The notes under the pieces are model-generated. The model searched no databases. It was not told the origin of the DNA and worked only from the letters and a program-made list of their open reading frames with translations. The position numbers and the translations under genes were made by a program. Positions 34,556 to 45,500 of a stretch of 64,000 nucleotides of DNA are shown here, one piece after another. Location: NCBI GenBank assembly GCA_020634855.1, contig JACKAU010000011.1:248001-312000 (forward strand), read 5' to 3'. The DNA comes from Anaerolineales bacterium (GTDB lineage: Bacteria; Chloroflexota; Anaerolineae; 4572-78; J111). Positions within the stretch are counted from its first letter, which is position 1. Every line of letters starts with the position of its first letter.

Positions 34556-35317
34556 ATGGCAGTCGGTCATAAGCTAGAAAATGAAGAACTTGCGGGTCTT
34601 CATAAAAAACTTTTTGATAGCCGAAAATCAAATATACAAAAATATCAAGAGTTGTTTATTGGTAGAGCGGGGTGGCTGACACTATTACGTTATGAGCTAA
34701 CTATTTTGTTACTTGGTCAGCTACCAGGCGCTTTAGGTTTAGCACTTCGGAAAATTTTTTATAAACCTCTATTCAAAAACGTTGGTAAAAATGTTGTTTT
34801 TGGACAGAATTTGACTATCCGACACCCTCATAAGATTTCATTAGGGGACAATGTTATAATCGAAGATTACTGCTTGTTAGATGCCAAAGGTAACGATAAT
34901 GAAGGTATTACCATTGGTGAATGGGTCACTTTAGGAAGAATGTCATCTTTAACATGCAAAAATGGAAATATAAGAATTGGTTCGCACATCAATATGGGGT
35001 CTAGTGTTAAAATTGTAGTGGCCGATGGTGGGACCATAAAAATTGAGGATAATGTAGCTATTGGTTCGTCGTGTCATTTCTCAGGTGGTAGTTATGATTA
35101 CTCTGATAAAACCGTTTTACCATCGGCAAGACGATTGCCAACAAAGGGGATTACGATCGGCCAATTAACCTGGATAGGGGCAGGTGTGATAGTTTTAGAT
35201 GGAGCCGATATAGGAAATAATACTATTATTGGAGCAGGGTCTATAGTAACAAAGAGCATTCCCCACAACACCATTGCCGCAGGTATGCCGGCTGAGGTAA
35301 AGAAAATACGTAAGTAA
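34556..35317 (+). CDS. hexapeptide-repeat (left-handed beta-helix) acyltransferase
   Basis: About 253 residues. Imperfect hexapeptide repeats run from about residue 95 to the end (VIIEDYCLL, ITIGEWVTLG, IRIGSHINMGSS, ITIGQLTWIGAGVIVLDGADIGNNTIIGAGSIV), ending in the common IPHNTIAAGMPAEVKK. O-acetyl- or other acyltransferases of this class decorate surface glycans. The ATG at 34556 has TGGAGA upstream and lies 20 bp after the SDR stop. Substrate unknown. Confidence 0.87.
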   Translation: MAVGHKLENEELAGLHKKLFDSRKSNIQKYQELFIGRAGWLTLLRYELTILLLGQLPGALGLALRKIFYKPLFKNVGKNVVFGQNLTIRHPHKISLGDNVIIEDYCLLDAKGNDNEGITIGEWVTLGRMSSLTCKNGNIRIGSHINMGSSVKIVVADGGTIKIEDNVAIGSSCHFSGGSYDYSDKTVLPSARRLPTKGITIGQLTWIGAGVIVLDGADIGNNTIIGAGSIVTKSIPHNTIAAGMPAEVKKIRK

Positions 35318-35348
35318 TCAATACTGGTTTCGCCAAGGAAACATTTTT

Positions 35349-36335
35349 ATGAAAAAGAAGCTCCAGTTTATAGCAAAATTTGCAGTTAGCTTTGCCCTAA
35401 TTTGGTATCTATTTTCTAGAACTGATTTAACAGATGTGTACGCTTCACTTAAATCTGCTAATCTATTCTGGTTGACTATGGCATTTATTACTTTATACAT
35501 CGGCAAAGTTTTAACCGGATATCGATGGCAAAAACTTCTAGAGGCTCAAAACATTTTTATACCCTTAAGAACACTGATCGCTTCTGTTTTTGTAGGCCAG
35601 TTCTTTAATACATTTTTACCGTCCACCGTTGGCGGTGACGCCGTAAGAGCTTATGATACAGCAATTTATAGTGGAGAGTCTACTAAATCAGTAACATCGG
35701 TTTTTGCTGACAGGCTCATTGGCGTAGTTGCATTAGTCTTCCTGGCGATAATAGGAATTGGCTTCGGATTGCTACAAGGAGAAGACGTTTCTTTCTATGT
35801 AATTCCAGTTTTGGTTGTTTTCTTTATTTGTGTGTTGAGTTTTATTGTAGTTTTTAATAAACCTTTATCGGAGCGCGTACAGCAACTAGTACGTTCATTA
35901 AAAATAAATAAGGTTGCAGATAAAATAAAGCAAGCATATATCTCGCTGCATGTCCTCCGAGATAACAAGGCTATTATGTGGATTGCTTTTGTTATCTCAT
36001 TCGCCCTGCAAATCAACGTAGTTTTCTTTTACTATTTTATCGGCGTTTCTCTTGACATGAATGTGTCGATATTCTACTTTTTTATCATTGTACCAGTAGC
36101 TCTGGTAATCTTGTTAGTCCCTTTTTCGGTAAATGGAGTAGGGTTGAGAGAAGGCATTTTTGTAATTCTATTGGGTAACATAGGAGTACCATCCGAATTA
36201 GCGATAGCCTTATCTTTATTATCGTTTGGTCTAACTCTAACACAGGGCGTTATTGGCGGCATTATCTTTGCTTTAAGAAACTTAGATGTTAAGTCCAGCA
36301 CGGCTCAAACACTTGCAGACTCTGACGCAAAATAA
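35349..36335 (+). CDS. UPF0104 / lysylphosphatidylglycerol-synthase-type membrane protein
   Basis: 328 residues with about eight membrane helices. FFNTFLPSTVGGDAVRAYDTA (about 81-101) is the hallmark of the UPF0104/YbhN/AglD family, as is the late VPFSVNGVGLREGIFVILL. Members occur in polysaccharide loci and in LPG synthases; lipid or glycolipid flipping is suspected for some. The ATG is 32 bp after the acyltransferase stop. Last gene of the SDR operon. Confidence 0.85.
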   Translation: MKKKLQFIAKFAVSFALIWYLFSRTDLTDVYASLKSANLFWLTMAFITLYIGKVLTGYRWQKLLEAQNIFIPLRTLIASVFVGQFFNTFLPSTVGGDAVRAYDTAIYSGESTKSVTSVFADRLIGVVALVFLAIIGIGFGLLQGEDVSFYVIPVLVVFFICVLSFIVVFNKPLSERVQQLVRSLKINKVADKIKQAYISLHVLRDNKAIMWIAFVISFALQINVVFFYYFIGVSLDMNVSIFYFFIIVPVALVILLVPFSVNGVGLREGIFVILLGNIGVPSELAIALSLLSFGLTLTQGVIGGIIFALRNLDVKSSTAQTLADSDAK

Positions 36336-36692
36336 AAACCAAACAATTTGTTATATATTCTAGTTATTTAAACCTGAACCACAACAGTAACTTCTACTTG
36401 AAGACTTGCGGAAGATTAATTGACTGTGCTGCATGCCATACGGGCCGGACATCCCCGTGCTATCCCCAGGGTAACGGCAAACTGGAAAGACGGCCTTTGA
36501 CCTCCAATTTGTGTTGGACCAAACTATCCTCCCCTCTGCTAACAATCAAAAAAATATTTATTTGACGATATAAACTTCACATAAATAGAGGGCTAAAGGA
36601 ATTAAACTGTAACCCTCGATCTTTTAAGAAGCTGTTTTACAACCAATACCTTTCAAATAAGGGAGAGGTAGTCTCCTGAGGTATACTTTTGA
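36336..36692. other. intergenic region before transposon remnants
   Basis: No gene seen. The G+C-richer block 36415-36540 differs in composition from its surroundings and could be an IS remnant, but I cannot assign it. GAGGTAGTCTCC (36665) and GGAGCTACCTC (36717) form a short inverted repeat that may belong to the end of the IS4-like fragment. Confidence 0.3.
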
Positions 36693-37280
36693 TTGAGAAG
36701 ATCAAAAAGGAACCAAAGGAGCTACCTCATAGGCTACAAGTTACGCGAAATAGAAGCAGAAAGCAAGTTCAGCCGGGAATTAGATATAGCGGTCATCGAA
36801 CGGATCGTCCCCCTGGAGACGATAGCTAAGGTTCTGGCCCACGAAGGGGTGCAAACCGAGCAAGAACGGAAATTGAACTTGGTAGTGACGGTGTTATTAA
36901 TCATCATGCTCAATCTGTACACGACAGAGGCTATTAGCGCAGTTCTGGAAAAGATGGCCCAGGGGCTGCGCTACATCTGGCCTGATCCCGATTACCAGGT
37001 GGCCAATGCCAGTGCGATTAGCTATCGCCGCTATCAAGTGGGAGCCCGACCGCTAGCGGCTTTATTCCAGCAAGTCTGTCAGCTCCTAGCCAGGCCAGAC
37101 ACCCCCCGGAGCGTTTATGTTTGGGTGGCGGCTGATGGCCTTGGATGGCACCATTGAAGAAGTGCCGGATACGCCGGCCAACGCGGCGGCTTTTGGTCGC
37201 CATCAGGGTGCTCGTGGCCCCAGTGCCTTTCCGCTGGTTAAGGGGGTGTACCTGGTGGAGTGTGGGACGCACGCGGATAT
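36693..37280 (+). pseudogene. IS4-family transposase, N-terminal fragment
   Basis: Frame one gives ELDIAVIERIVPLETIAKVL and LNLVVTVLLIIMLNLYTTEAIS, the N-terminal domain of IS4-type transposases. Near 37095 the homology moves to another frame (FMFGWRLMALDGTIEEVPDT, then ANAAAFGRHQGARGPSAFP), which holds the first catalytic Asp region, and it stops at about 37280 (LVECGTHA). The rest is replaced by an IS256-like fragment on the opposite strand. Dead copy. Confidence 0.75.
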
Positions 37281-37327
37281 GCAAATAAAGTGGTGTAAAT
37301 GGGAGGTTAGGCAAAACGAGATAGAGA

Positions 37328-38231
37328 TTACATAATAATACGATCCTTGAAACGAATGACTAACTGATTAAGAATAAGAGCCCAGTTAGGCAGGGGCATT
37401 GTCCATTTTTTGACAATGCGGTCGTTGGCCAAATACAGGAGCTTGCGGACAGACTTGGCCGAGGGCAAGGCACCCTTAGTTTTGGTCACTTTGCGCAGTT
37501 GGCGATGGTAAGCCTCAATGGTATTGGTGGTGTAGATGAGACGTCTGATCTGGGCCGGGTAATCGAAAAAGGGGGTCAAGGTCTCCCAGTTGTTTTCCCA
37601 GGAGCGAACAGCAACGGCATATTTGTCGCCCCAGAGTTCACCCAACTGGAGCAGCTGCGTTTCGGCCTCTGCCCGGGTGGGGGCCTGATAGACCTTTTTC
37701 AGATCTTTAACAAAGGCTTTTTGGTCTTTAGAGACCACATATTTCAGACTGGCCCGGATTTGATGGATGATGCAGCGTTGCACCTGGCAGTGCGGGAAAA
37801 TGGCGTCAATCGCTTCACTGAAGCCGCTGAGGCCATCAACACAGGCGATGAACACATCTTCCACACCCCGGCTCTGGAGGTCACTCAGAACGCTTAACCA
37901 GAAGTTAGCCCCTTCCGCCCCATCACTGACCCAATGGCCTAGCACGTCCCGTTGACCCTCGACATCGACCCCTAACACGATGTAAACGGCTACATTTTCA
38001 ACGTGTCCCTCGCGTCTGAGCTTGATATACAAGGCATCCAGATAGATGATCGGGTACAGGCGGGCCAGCGGCCGGTTTTGCCATTCTTCGACCAGCGGCC
38101 ACACCTTGTCGGTGATGGGGCTGACCGCCCGGCTGACAGACTGACCCCATAGGTCTCCTGCAACATCGCTTCGATATCGTGGGTCGATAACCCCGACTGT
38201 AGATGGCGATCACCTTCTTTTCTAACTCATT
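37328..38231 (-). pseudogene. IS256-family (mutator-type) transposase, 5'-truncated and frameshifted
   Basis: The main frame (37328-38104) has the IS256 catalytic core: PIIYLDALYIKLRREGHVENVAVYIVLGV, FIACVDGLSGFSEAIDAIFP, VQRCIIHQIRASLKYV and the late YTTNTIEAYHRQLRKVTKTKGA. Upstream, in shifted frames, are VIAIYSRG and LSTHDIEAMLQETYGVSLS; homology ends at NELEKK near 38231. About the first 120 residues of a normal transposase are missing, so it is not functional. Confidence 0.82.
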
Positions 38232-38580
38232 GGTATTATGGCGGATCCGACGCTGGCTTAAACAACGCGTTTATCTCTTGACCCCGGCCCAAAAGTGGGT
38301 CAAGGGCCGTTATGCCCAAGCCTATCACCGTCTTATCCAACTCCCATCTTTGGCTCCCTGTCTCAAAAAGCGTCGGACGTCCATTGAACCGCTCTTTGAT
38401 TTGATTGCTAAGGTGCTGGGTACGACCGGTCGTCACAAACAACTCCCTATCCAACGCCTGGATAATGTCCCTACCTGTTTGGCTTTGGCCACCTTATCGG
38501 TCCAAATGGCTATGATTGTTAACAATATTTGGGGCTTGCCGGTCAGAAATGTTTCTGACATTTCCGCGGCTTTCTCTTAG
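38232..38580 (+). pseudogene. transposase C-terminal fragment (IS4-like DDE type)
   Basis: The frame contains RRWLKQRVYLLTPAQKWVKG and KKRRTSIEPLFDLIAKVLGT, then NNIWGLP near the end. KRRTSIEP resembles the region around the catalytic Glu of DDE transposases. The 5' part has been lost at the junction with the IS256-like fragment. It does not look like the continuation of the IS4 fragment at 36693, so a third element is likely. Confidence 0.6.
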
Positions 38581-38620
38581 CTGCCTGTCCGTGCACACCC
38601 CTCAGTTAAGTGCTTTCATT

Positions 38621-38670
38621 CTAACTCTTTTCTAATTCAACTCACACAGCTTTATCATTCAATTTTTGTA
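38621..38670 (+). promoter_or_regulatory. repeated promoter motif, copy C (upstream of GT2 pseudogene)
   Basis: CTAACTCTTTTCTAAT at offset 1 and CTCACACAGCTTTATCATTC at offset 21, closest to the consensus of all copies. About 240 bp upstream of the ATG at 38911; the remaining 38671-38910 holds no gene. Confidence 0.6.
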
Positions 38671-38910
38671 TACTTTACTATAGTAAACTAACCCAAGCTG
38701 CTATTTTATTGCAGGCTTGTTGCCTCTCAACACATCATTCACTCTATGCTATACTACTTAGGGTGTTAGGAAAATCATATCGAACGCCACCAAAGTACCA
38801 AATTGTGACTCCTTGATGTGAGAGGACAAACTGGGGTTGAATTATTGAAAAAGATAAGTATTGAGCAGGTAATCACAACAACCCACCAATTAAATTAGGA
38901 AAAGAAAAAT

Positions 38911-40005
38911 ATGATTGCAGAAACCGGGTCTAAAAGCTTAACTCCCCTTCCAAGTGAAAAAATACGAGAGCATCGGCTCTCATACAATCGAGCCAGCCGC
39001 AAAGAACTTAGCAGCTAATTTACGCAACAGTACAAATCATTACCACTATAAATATGATTTATCTATCGTCATTCCGCTTTTGAATGAGGAAGATAGTCTA
39101 GAGCACTTATATCAACAAATATGCGGTGCTCTAGATGATTTGGATAAGAGCTTTGAGATCATCTTTATTGATGATGGTAGCACGGATCGTAGTTTCGAAA
39201 TTTTACAAAAATTCCAGGCAAATGATAGTCGGGTTCGAGTTATCCGCTTTAGGCGTAATTTTGGACAAACGGCAGCTTTCTCAGCCGGCTTCGATCTGGC
39301 CTGTGGTGAAGTTGTAATCACAATGGATGCCGATCTACAAAATGATCCAAGAGATATCCCCCGGCTGCTCAATAAGATTAGAGAAGGCTACGATGTGGTC
39401 AGTGGTTGGCGAATTGATCGACAAGACACATATTTGACCAGAAAAGTGCCTTCAAAAATTGCAAACTCCTTGATATCAAAATTAACAGGGGTTAGTCTGC
39501 ATGATTATGGTTGCTCATTAAAGGCTTATCGTAACGATGTAGTAAAAACATCAATCTCTATGGTGAGTTACACCGATTTATTCCAGCCCTGGCCAGTTGG
39601 ATGGGTGTTCAGGTTACAGAAATACCCGTCAATCATTTTTCGAGAAAATTTGGTCGTTCAAAATATGGACTTGGTCGAACCGTCAAAGTCATCTTAGACC
39701 TATTCACCGTGAAATTTATGTTAGACTATGCAACTCGACCTATTCAAATTTTTGGCCTATTTGGCTTATTTTCGTTAACAGGTGGCATGATTTTAGCGGC
39801 TTACCTCACAATACTCCGGCTATTCTTTGACCAACCCCTAAGTGATCGGCCCGTACTCCTACTAGCCGTCCTTTTAATTATGTTAGGTGTCCAATTGATT
39901 ATTATGGGTCTATTAGGAGAAATGATCATGCGGACTTATCATGAAACGCAGAACAAACCTATTTATGTAGTAAGAGAAATACTCGGCTTCGAAGTCAGCG
40001 ATTAG
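38911..40005 (+). pseudogene. GT2 polyprenyl-phosphate glycosyltransferase (ArnC/DPM1-like), frameshifted
   Basis: The main frame (38954 on) has YDLSIVIPLLNEEDSLEHLYQQ, FIDDGSTDRSFEI, the DXD-like TMDADLQNDPRDIP and HDYGCSLKAYRNDVVK. At 39544-39548 a run of five A residues breaks the frame. Continuing one base back gives NINLYGELHRFIPALASWMGV, then EIPVNHFSRKFGRSKYG, and two C-terminal membrane helices to 40005. An extra A would restore the usual family sequence. The N-terminus may carry a second shift, since an ATG at 38911 with a good ribosome binding site is in another frame. An intact enzyme would transfer a sugar to polyprenyl phosphate. Confidence 0.82.
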
Positions 40006-40070
40006 CCCCAACAAAAATCAAATTACAAGAAAAGCAAAACAAGCGTCATTCTGGAAATTGTGACAACTAT

Positions 40071-40115
40071 AAAAGACTCCTTCCGGTAAGAAAAATAAAC
40101 CGGAAGGAGTCTTTT
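40071..40115 (+). terminator. strong intrinsic terminator after the GT2 gene
   Basis: A perfect 17-bp stem (40071-40087 with 40099-40115; core GACTCCTTCCGGT) with an A-rich loop, and TTTT at the 3' arm with AAAA at the 5' arm, so it can work in both directions. Confidence 0.85.
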
Positions 40116-40490
40116 AATGAATAAAAGTTAGTGTCATAAAGTTTTCGCCACCTTAACAAAAGAAAGGAAAGAGTATTACAAATCGGAGACACCAAACAAG
40201 GAGTCTCCAAATGACAATCGCAGAACGAGAAGAGCAAATAATTCGTATAAAAGAAGCCAGCTTTCAGTCAGAGTTGGATGAACAATTGGAAGCGCATCTC
40301 CGAGAACAGGTTGTTGAGGTGGTGCAAGCCACGATAGAAGCCACCCTGGTGGAGGAAGTGCAGGTTGAATTAGAGCGGATTGTTGGTGCCAAAACTTCGC
40401 TTCAACAACAAAGAGCGAACCTGGACAATTCTAGAGCGATACCAGCGTAGTTTGGGTCGGTTGTTGGATTTTGCGGGGGTATCTGTATAT

Positions 40491-41527
40491 TAGACGTGTT
40501 GCGAAATAAGGTAAACCTGAGTATTGTAACGATAAAATAGGATAAAGAAGGTGAAGCAGGTGATAAATATAAACCGAGCCTTAAAGTCAGAGCGTTTGCT
40601 GAAAGCATTAACCGGGGTGAGTGTCGCTGAATTCAACACCCTACTCCCGAGCTTTGATGCTGCTGTAACCAAGAGCAAGCGAGAGCAGAAAACTAACCGC
40701 AAACGAGCCGAGGGAGGTGGCCGAAAACACACCTTGCTGACCAGTCAGCACCAACTCTTCTTCATCCTGTTTTACCTGAAATGTTATCCGACCTTTGATC
40801 TGGCCGGCTTTTTTGATGTCGACCGCTCCCGAAGCTGGCATTGGGTCCAGGAGTTGTTACCTATTCTGGAAAAAACATTGGCTTGGCAGGTGGTCCTGCC
40901 GAAACGCAAGATCCGCACCGTAGAAGAATTCATGCACCACTTTCCCGAGATCAAGGATATTTTCATTGATGGTACAGAACGCCCGTGCAACGACCCCAAA
41001 GGGCAAAGCCCAACGCAAGCACTATTCCGGCAAGCAAAAAAAAGAGCATACGGTGCGCAACTTGGTTGTAACCGATGAACAAACCGCCATCTTGTGCTTA
41101 ACCCCAACCAAACCAGGATCTCGACAGGATTATCATCGCTTCAAACAGTCTCAGCTTGGCGAGCACATTCCGACTGATGTCGGGGTCTGGGTTGATCTCG
41201 GTTTTATGGGCATCAAGAAAGATTATCCCCAACTCGATGTCGTGATGCCCCATAAAAGTAGTAAACACCACCCCTTGACCCCAGACCAAAAGGCTGACAA
41301 CCAGACCATTAGCGCGGGCCGCATTGTGGTTGAGCATGCCTTGGCTGGCATCAAACGGTTCCGCTGTTTAACCGATACCTATCGCAATAAAAGCCAATCT
41401 CTCGCTGATTTGTTCATGCTGGTCGCTTGTGGCTTGTGGAATTACCACCTTCGCCACGCTTAATCCTTTGACTTCTTACCTTATGCTGTCTCTTTTTTTC
41501 GGCTCCTTATTTCACAACATATGTCTA
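40491..41527 (+). mobile_element. IS5-like element (IS427/IS1031 type), copy 1
   Basis: About 1037 bp with ends TAGACGTGTTGCGAAATAAG and TAGACATATGTTGTGAAATA (right end read on the other strand). The same TAGAC ends bound the second copy at 45941. It lies inside the transposase gene of the surrounding element. Confidence 0.75.
40551..41463 (+). CDS. IS5-like transposase in two overlapping frames
   Basis: Frame one (40551-41078) carries the N-terminal helix-turn-helix region and the first catalytic Asp (KDIFIDGTERP). Frame two, open across the overlap and ending at 41463, carries KAQRKHYSGKQKKEHTVRN, the second Asp in VWVDLGFMG and the Glu in RIVVEHALAGIKRFRC. The second frame lies +1 relative to the first. 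Such two-frame genes are known in this IS group and can be joined by ribosomal frameshifting, but homology suggests the change falls early (about 40985), so an indel is also possible. The GTG start at 40551 follows GAAGG. Confidence 0.7.
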
Positions 41528-42462
41528 TTATGGGTTTGTCCATCCGGGACTTACAAGAAGCCCTCTACTTGCTGTTGGGGGCTGTATTATCCCGGACAGT
41601 GGTCAATCGGATTACACTCAAGGTACAACAGCGTATGGAAGCACAACGGCAAAGTCCAATTAATGACACCCCACCTATTCTGATAATAGATGGCGTTTGG
41701 GTTGACATCCAATATACCTTGGACGAATTCAAGCTTGATCGGGCCGGACATCAGCGCCAACGTCGTCAGGCCCAAGAGCGGGTTATTCTGGTGGCTATGG
41801 CGGTTTGGCCGGATGGTTCATATCACCTCTTCCATTATGAAATTGCTGAAACAGAATCTGAGCAGACTTGGCTGGCTTTCTTTGACCACTTGCTCAAACG
41901 TGGTTTGGAGCCAGGAAAAGTGGAATTGTTGGTCAGTGATGGCACCAAAGGCTTACTGGCTGCCATGCAACAACGCTTGCCCAATGCCTGTCAACAACGG
42001 TGTATCACCCACAAAGTCCGCGGTATGAAACCTTACTTGACCTACAAACAGTTGCCTCAAGAAAATGAGAATGGTCAAACTTTAACCCCAGCCGAGGCCA
42101 AAAAGCTCCACTGGCAGCAACTCAAACACGATGCTTATGCCATTTATGATGCTGCCTCTTACGATCAGGCTCAGCTACTGCTGCAAACCTTTGTTGACAA
42201 ATGGCAGCCTTTGGAGCCAAAAGCCGTTCACGCTTTTCAGTGGGGTCTTAAGCACACTTTCTCGTTCTATGATTTTGGTAAAGAGCTACATCGCCATATT
42301 CGCACCACCAATCATCTGGAACGTTTTTTTCGTGAGTTCCGCACTAAAGCTGATGAAATCGGAGCGTTTCCTAATGAAACCAGTTGTCTTACTCTTTTCT
42401 TCCTGGTTATGCAACGCAACCATGCCAAGCATGACCGCTGCTCTATGGCGAAAAACTTATGA
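41521..42462 (+). CDS. IS256/ISLre2-like transposase, C-terminal part of an interrupted gene
   Basis: 313 residues, the 3' portion of the outer element's transposase: GLSIRDLQEALYLLLGAVLS, the first Asp in ILIIDGVWVDIQ, the second in LLVSDGTKGLLAAMQ, CQQRCITHKVRG and the late TTNHLERFFREFRTKADEIGAF containing the Glu. The 5' part lies beyond the inserted IS5-like element (40212-40490) and carries a deletion, so this reading frame is a remnant even though it is open from its first ATG. Confidence 0.75.
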   Translation: MSIMGLSIRDLQEALYLLLGAVLSRTVVNRITLKVQQRMEAQRQSPINDTPPILIIDGVWVDIQYTLDEFKLDRAGHQRQRRQAQERVILVAMAVWPDGSYHLFHYEIAETESEQTWLAFFDHLLKRGLEPGKVELLVSDGTKGLLAAMQQRLPNACQQRCITHKVRGMKPYLTYKQLPQENENGQTLTPAEAKKLHWQQLKHDAYAIYDAASYDQAQLLLQTFVDKWQPLEPKAVHAFQWGLKHTFSFYDFGKELHRHIRTTNHLERFFREFRTKADEIGAFPNETSCLTLFFLVMQRNHAKHDRCSMAKNL

Positions 42463-42514
42463 CACTAACAATAAAATAACCTGGGTTACAGCTAGCGAAT
42501 CAGGAAGAAATCGG

Positions 42515-45500
42515 TCAGTTATGACAATTCCAAGATTGTGGACCTGATATGCCAAAGTTGGAGCCGACCAAAACCAGATCAAAGATGTCTATAATTGCAT
42601 CATTGTTAATATCGGACAATAAGTTTGAACCAGTTTGATCAAAGCTAAGCCCAACAGCGGTTGCATCAGAAATATCAATTAGATTATCATTATTCACATC
42701 CCCACTAACCAAGGTAACAGAAGGCAAATCCATCACTGAAGCAATTATTTCCAACCTGTTGCATTCGGCGGGTAAATACCCTGAATATTTGCTACTAGAG
42801 ACACTGTTATATTAGAAGAAATTCCAGGAACTGTAAAATTACCATTTGAGTCTGTTGTGGTACTGTAAGCCAGGTTTGCCACTTCGGAACTATCTATCGA
42901 TTGATTTTCTTCGCTAACATTAATGGTTATACCAGCCCTATTGTCGTCATCTCTCCCGGTAAAATTATCTGACCTGAAATGGTCAATGTATTCGGTACAC
43001 CTGTCGGTGTGGTTGTCGGCTCAACAGATGGTGTTGGTGAAGGAGGTTCATCCGTAGGGGTTGAGGTTGGCACAGGTGTGGGGTCATCTGTGGGTTCATC
43101 AGTTGGCTCAGGCGTGTTATTTTCTCCAATCATTATTTTATGAGGTTGAGTAGCCACTTCAATCCCTATCGCCTGGGGGTTACTGACTTTCACATTTTCA
43201 AAATCAAGATCGACAATACCTGTCGTATTAGCCGCCGTTACATCAAAATTCAACATAGTTACATTTCCGGTGATACCTGATATAGCTCCTTTTTGGCTGG
43301 CCACTAATGTCATAACTCCTGATAAATTATCAGCATTACTCTTTAACACAAATGTCAAATTTGGATTTACTTGCAGGTTTTCTATAGACAATAAATTCGG
43401 GTCATAAATCAATTCCAGTTGAATCCCATATAAACCGTTACCCGTAACATTCTTTAGTACGATACTGCCCGCAAAACTCTCATCGGGGCTTACCGAACTT
43501 GGGCCGTCAAAAATGAGAACCGGCATACTACTATCCGGCTCTGGCGTAGTAGTGTCGGCAGGAGACGGTTCGTTAGTAGGCGTAGAGGTAACGGGGATAT
43601 CCGTTGGTGAAGGGGTAGGTGTTAACGTCGGTGCCGGCATAGGGGTCGACTGTTCACTCAAGGACTTAATTTCAATATTGTCGAAACCTCGCTTGAAAAC
43701 ATTTTCCTCATTAAGTTCATGGGTAAGAAAACGCACCGTATCAAGGCTTACCTTCTCATCAAAAGGAATTTCATCTTCAATCAGTTGATCATTTACTGCA
43801 ACCATATATGTGAAATTATCTAAATCGGCAGTAACAGAGATCCGACTAAGGCCACTAAGTTTCGTAAGGCTGTTATCGGTCCCATTTTGACGATATCCAA
43901 GCATTTCATGATTGCCATCAATTTGAGTCCAGATAAGATTAATACCGGCACCGATATTCTGGCTAGAATCTCTCATCAAATCGCTGTCACCGAGTTGCAT
44001 TAGAAGCTGATAGGAACCTTCACCATTGCCACGCTCCCAATCAAACTCAAACTCCCAAGTCAATTTTCCACTGGGAACTTTGTCAAATTTGTGCTGCACG
44101 ATGGGACGATTTTCACGGTCTGAGGTATCGATGAAGTGTAAGTGGTTGCTACTTATGCCAACCTCAGCCCCGCTGTCCTCAACTTCAGTCCAACCGTTCC
44201 CTACCAAAGAGCTATTTGCTCGGTCGAAGGTATCGATTAGCAATTCCTTAAAGTTAAGCTCCGGCGTCGTCTCTGCCGTTGAGGACGGTGAAGGCGTAAT
44301 CGTGGTTGATGGCTGGGTCGGTTCATCCGTAGGCTGATCCGTTGGCGTAACTGTCTTTGTTGGGTCACTTGTGGGGCTACTGGTAGATTGCGCAGTCGGA
44401 GACGCGGTTGAAGGAGTTACTACAACTTCGTCATCGTGACGGTTTATATAAACGGCAAGCTCATTTCCTATGGTCGAGGGTTTACTCCAAGTCCGATTGC
44501 CGGCGGCAACATTTACATTTTCTTGGATAACAGTTCTTCCGTTGGTGGCATCATACCACTTGAAATCATAGGTCCCTGCTTCCATGTTTCTTAGACCGAT
44601 TTTTCCAGAAAGATTAGAGGCATAAGCAATGTAACTTTCACCCTGATTTGCCAGTACATACTCGGTACCATCTAGAGCCACTTCATCGTGAGGAGACATT
44701 TCATAAAAATTCGTTGACTCCATAAAATTTACGAGTCGTCCACAATCATTAAGGTCATTGATTGAAGTATCGGCAATGTTCATGCCAAGCTGCATAACAT
44801 ATGCCCCTCCCATTGCAGTTGCCCAATTCTTCTTACGGGCCACCCCGCCTGTTCCGTGATTGGCCGCTTCGGACATGTTTAGGTTGTACCTACCGTTTGC
44901 ATCGCGCCAAGCTGTCACCATGCCATTGTGAAGGGCTAATGCACTATTAACATTATACTGTATGGCAAATTGATCTATATTTGGATTATTCGCGAATTCG
45001 GAAAATCCTAAACCGTTTAGTTTATGAACGGCGATGACGTGGTTATGATCATCAATATTACGAATCTCAGCTGCGATATTTGAAACTCGAGTGGAACTGA
45101 ATTTTTCCTGATACTCTTCAGCAACGACCCAGATCAAATTCTTATGGTGCTCAAATCTATTAACAATGGTCTGAATAAAATTTCTCTCGGCGTTTCCTAC
45201 CTGATTACCTGTGTTCCAAATACTTGCGTCGTCATCATAGAAGAAAAAGTAAATAACAATTCCGTTCTCATCCATTTTGGAAAACCAGGTTTCCCATTGA
45301 TCTAGAATCTTCTCATTTAACCCTTTGGAAGGGTCGTTGTTAATGAAAGGGTTATGGGTGGCATCACCATCACCTCCATTAGAGCGTATTGCCTGAAAAT
45401 AAATGCTGTTTGCGCCAGTTCCTGCCAACTTTTGGATCAGGGCCATCTGATCACCACGGCGCGTTCCATCAGCATTTTGAGTGCCTCGATACAAAAAATC

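Larger units (their letters stand above)
40127..42469 (+). mobile_element. IS256/ISLre2-like element interrupted by an IS5-like element
   Basis: Terminal inverted repeats GTTAGTGTCATAAAG-TTTTCGCCA (40127-40150) and its near-complement ending at 42469 bound the element. It is flanked by AATAAAA on both sides (40120-40126 and 42470-42476), a possible 7-bp target duplication. The 5' part encodes EREEQIIRIKEASFQSE and LREQVVEVVQATIEATLVEE from 40212. Another frame then has KLRFNNKERTWTILERYQ, so a piece has been deleted and the frame shifted. An IS5-like element is inserted at 40491-41527. Non-autonomous as it stands. Confidence 0.75.

Noticed and set aside
39540..39550. Programmed -1 frameshift in the GT2 gene
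   Set aside because: There is no full slippery heptamer in frame and no clear downstream stimulator, and the enzyme family is not known to use recoding; a one-base deletion or read error is simpler.
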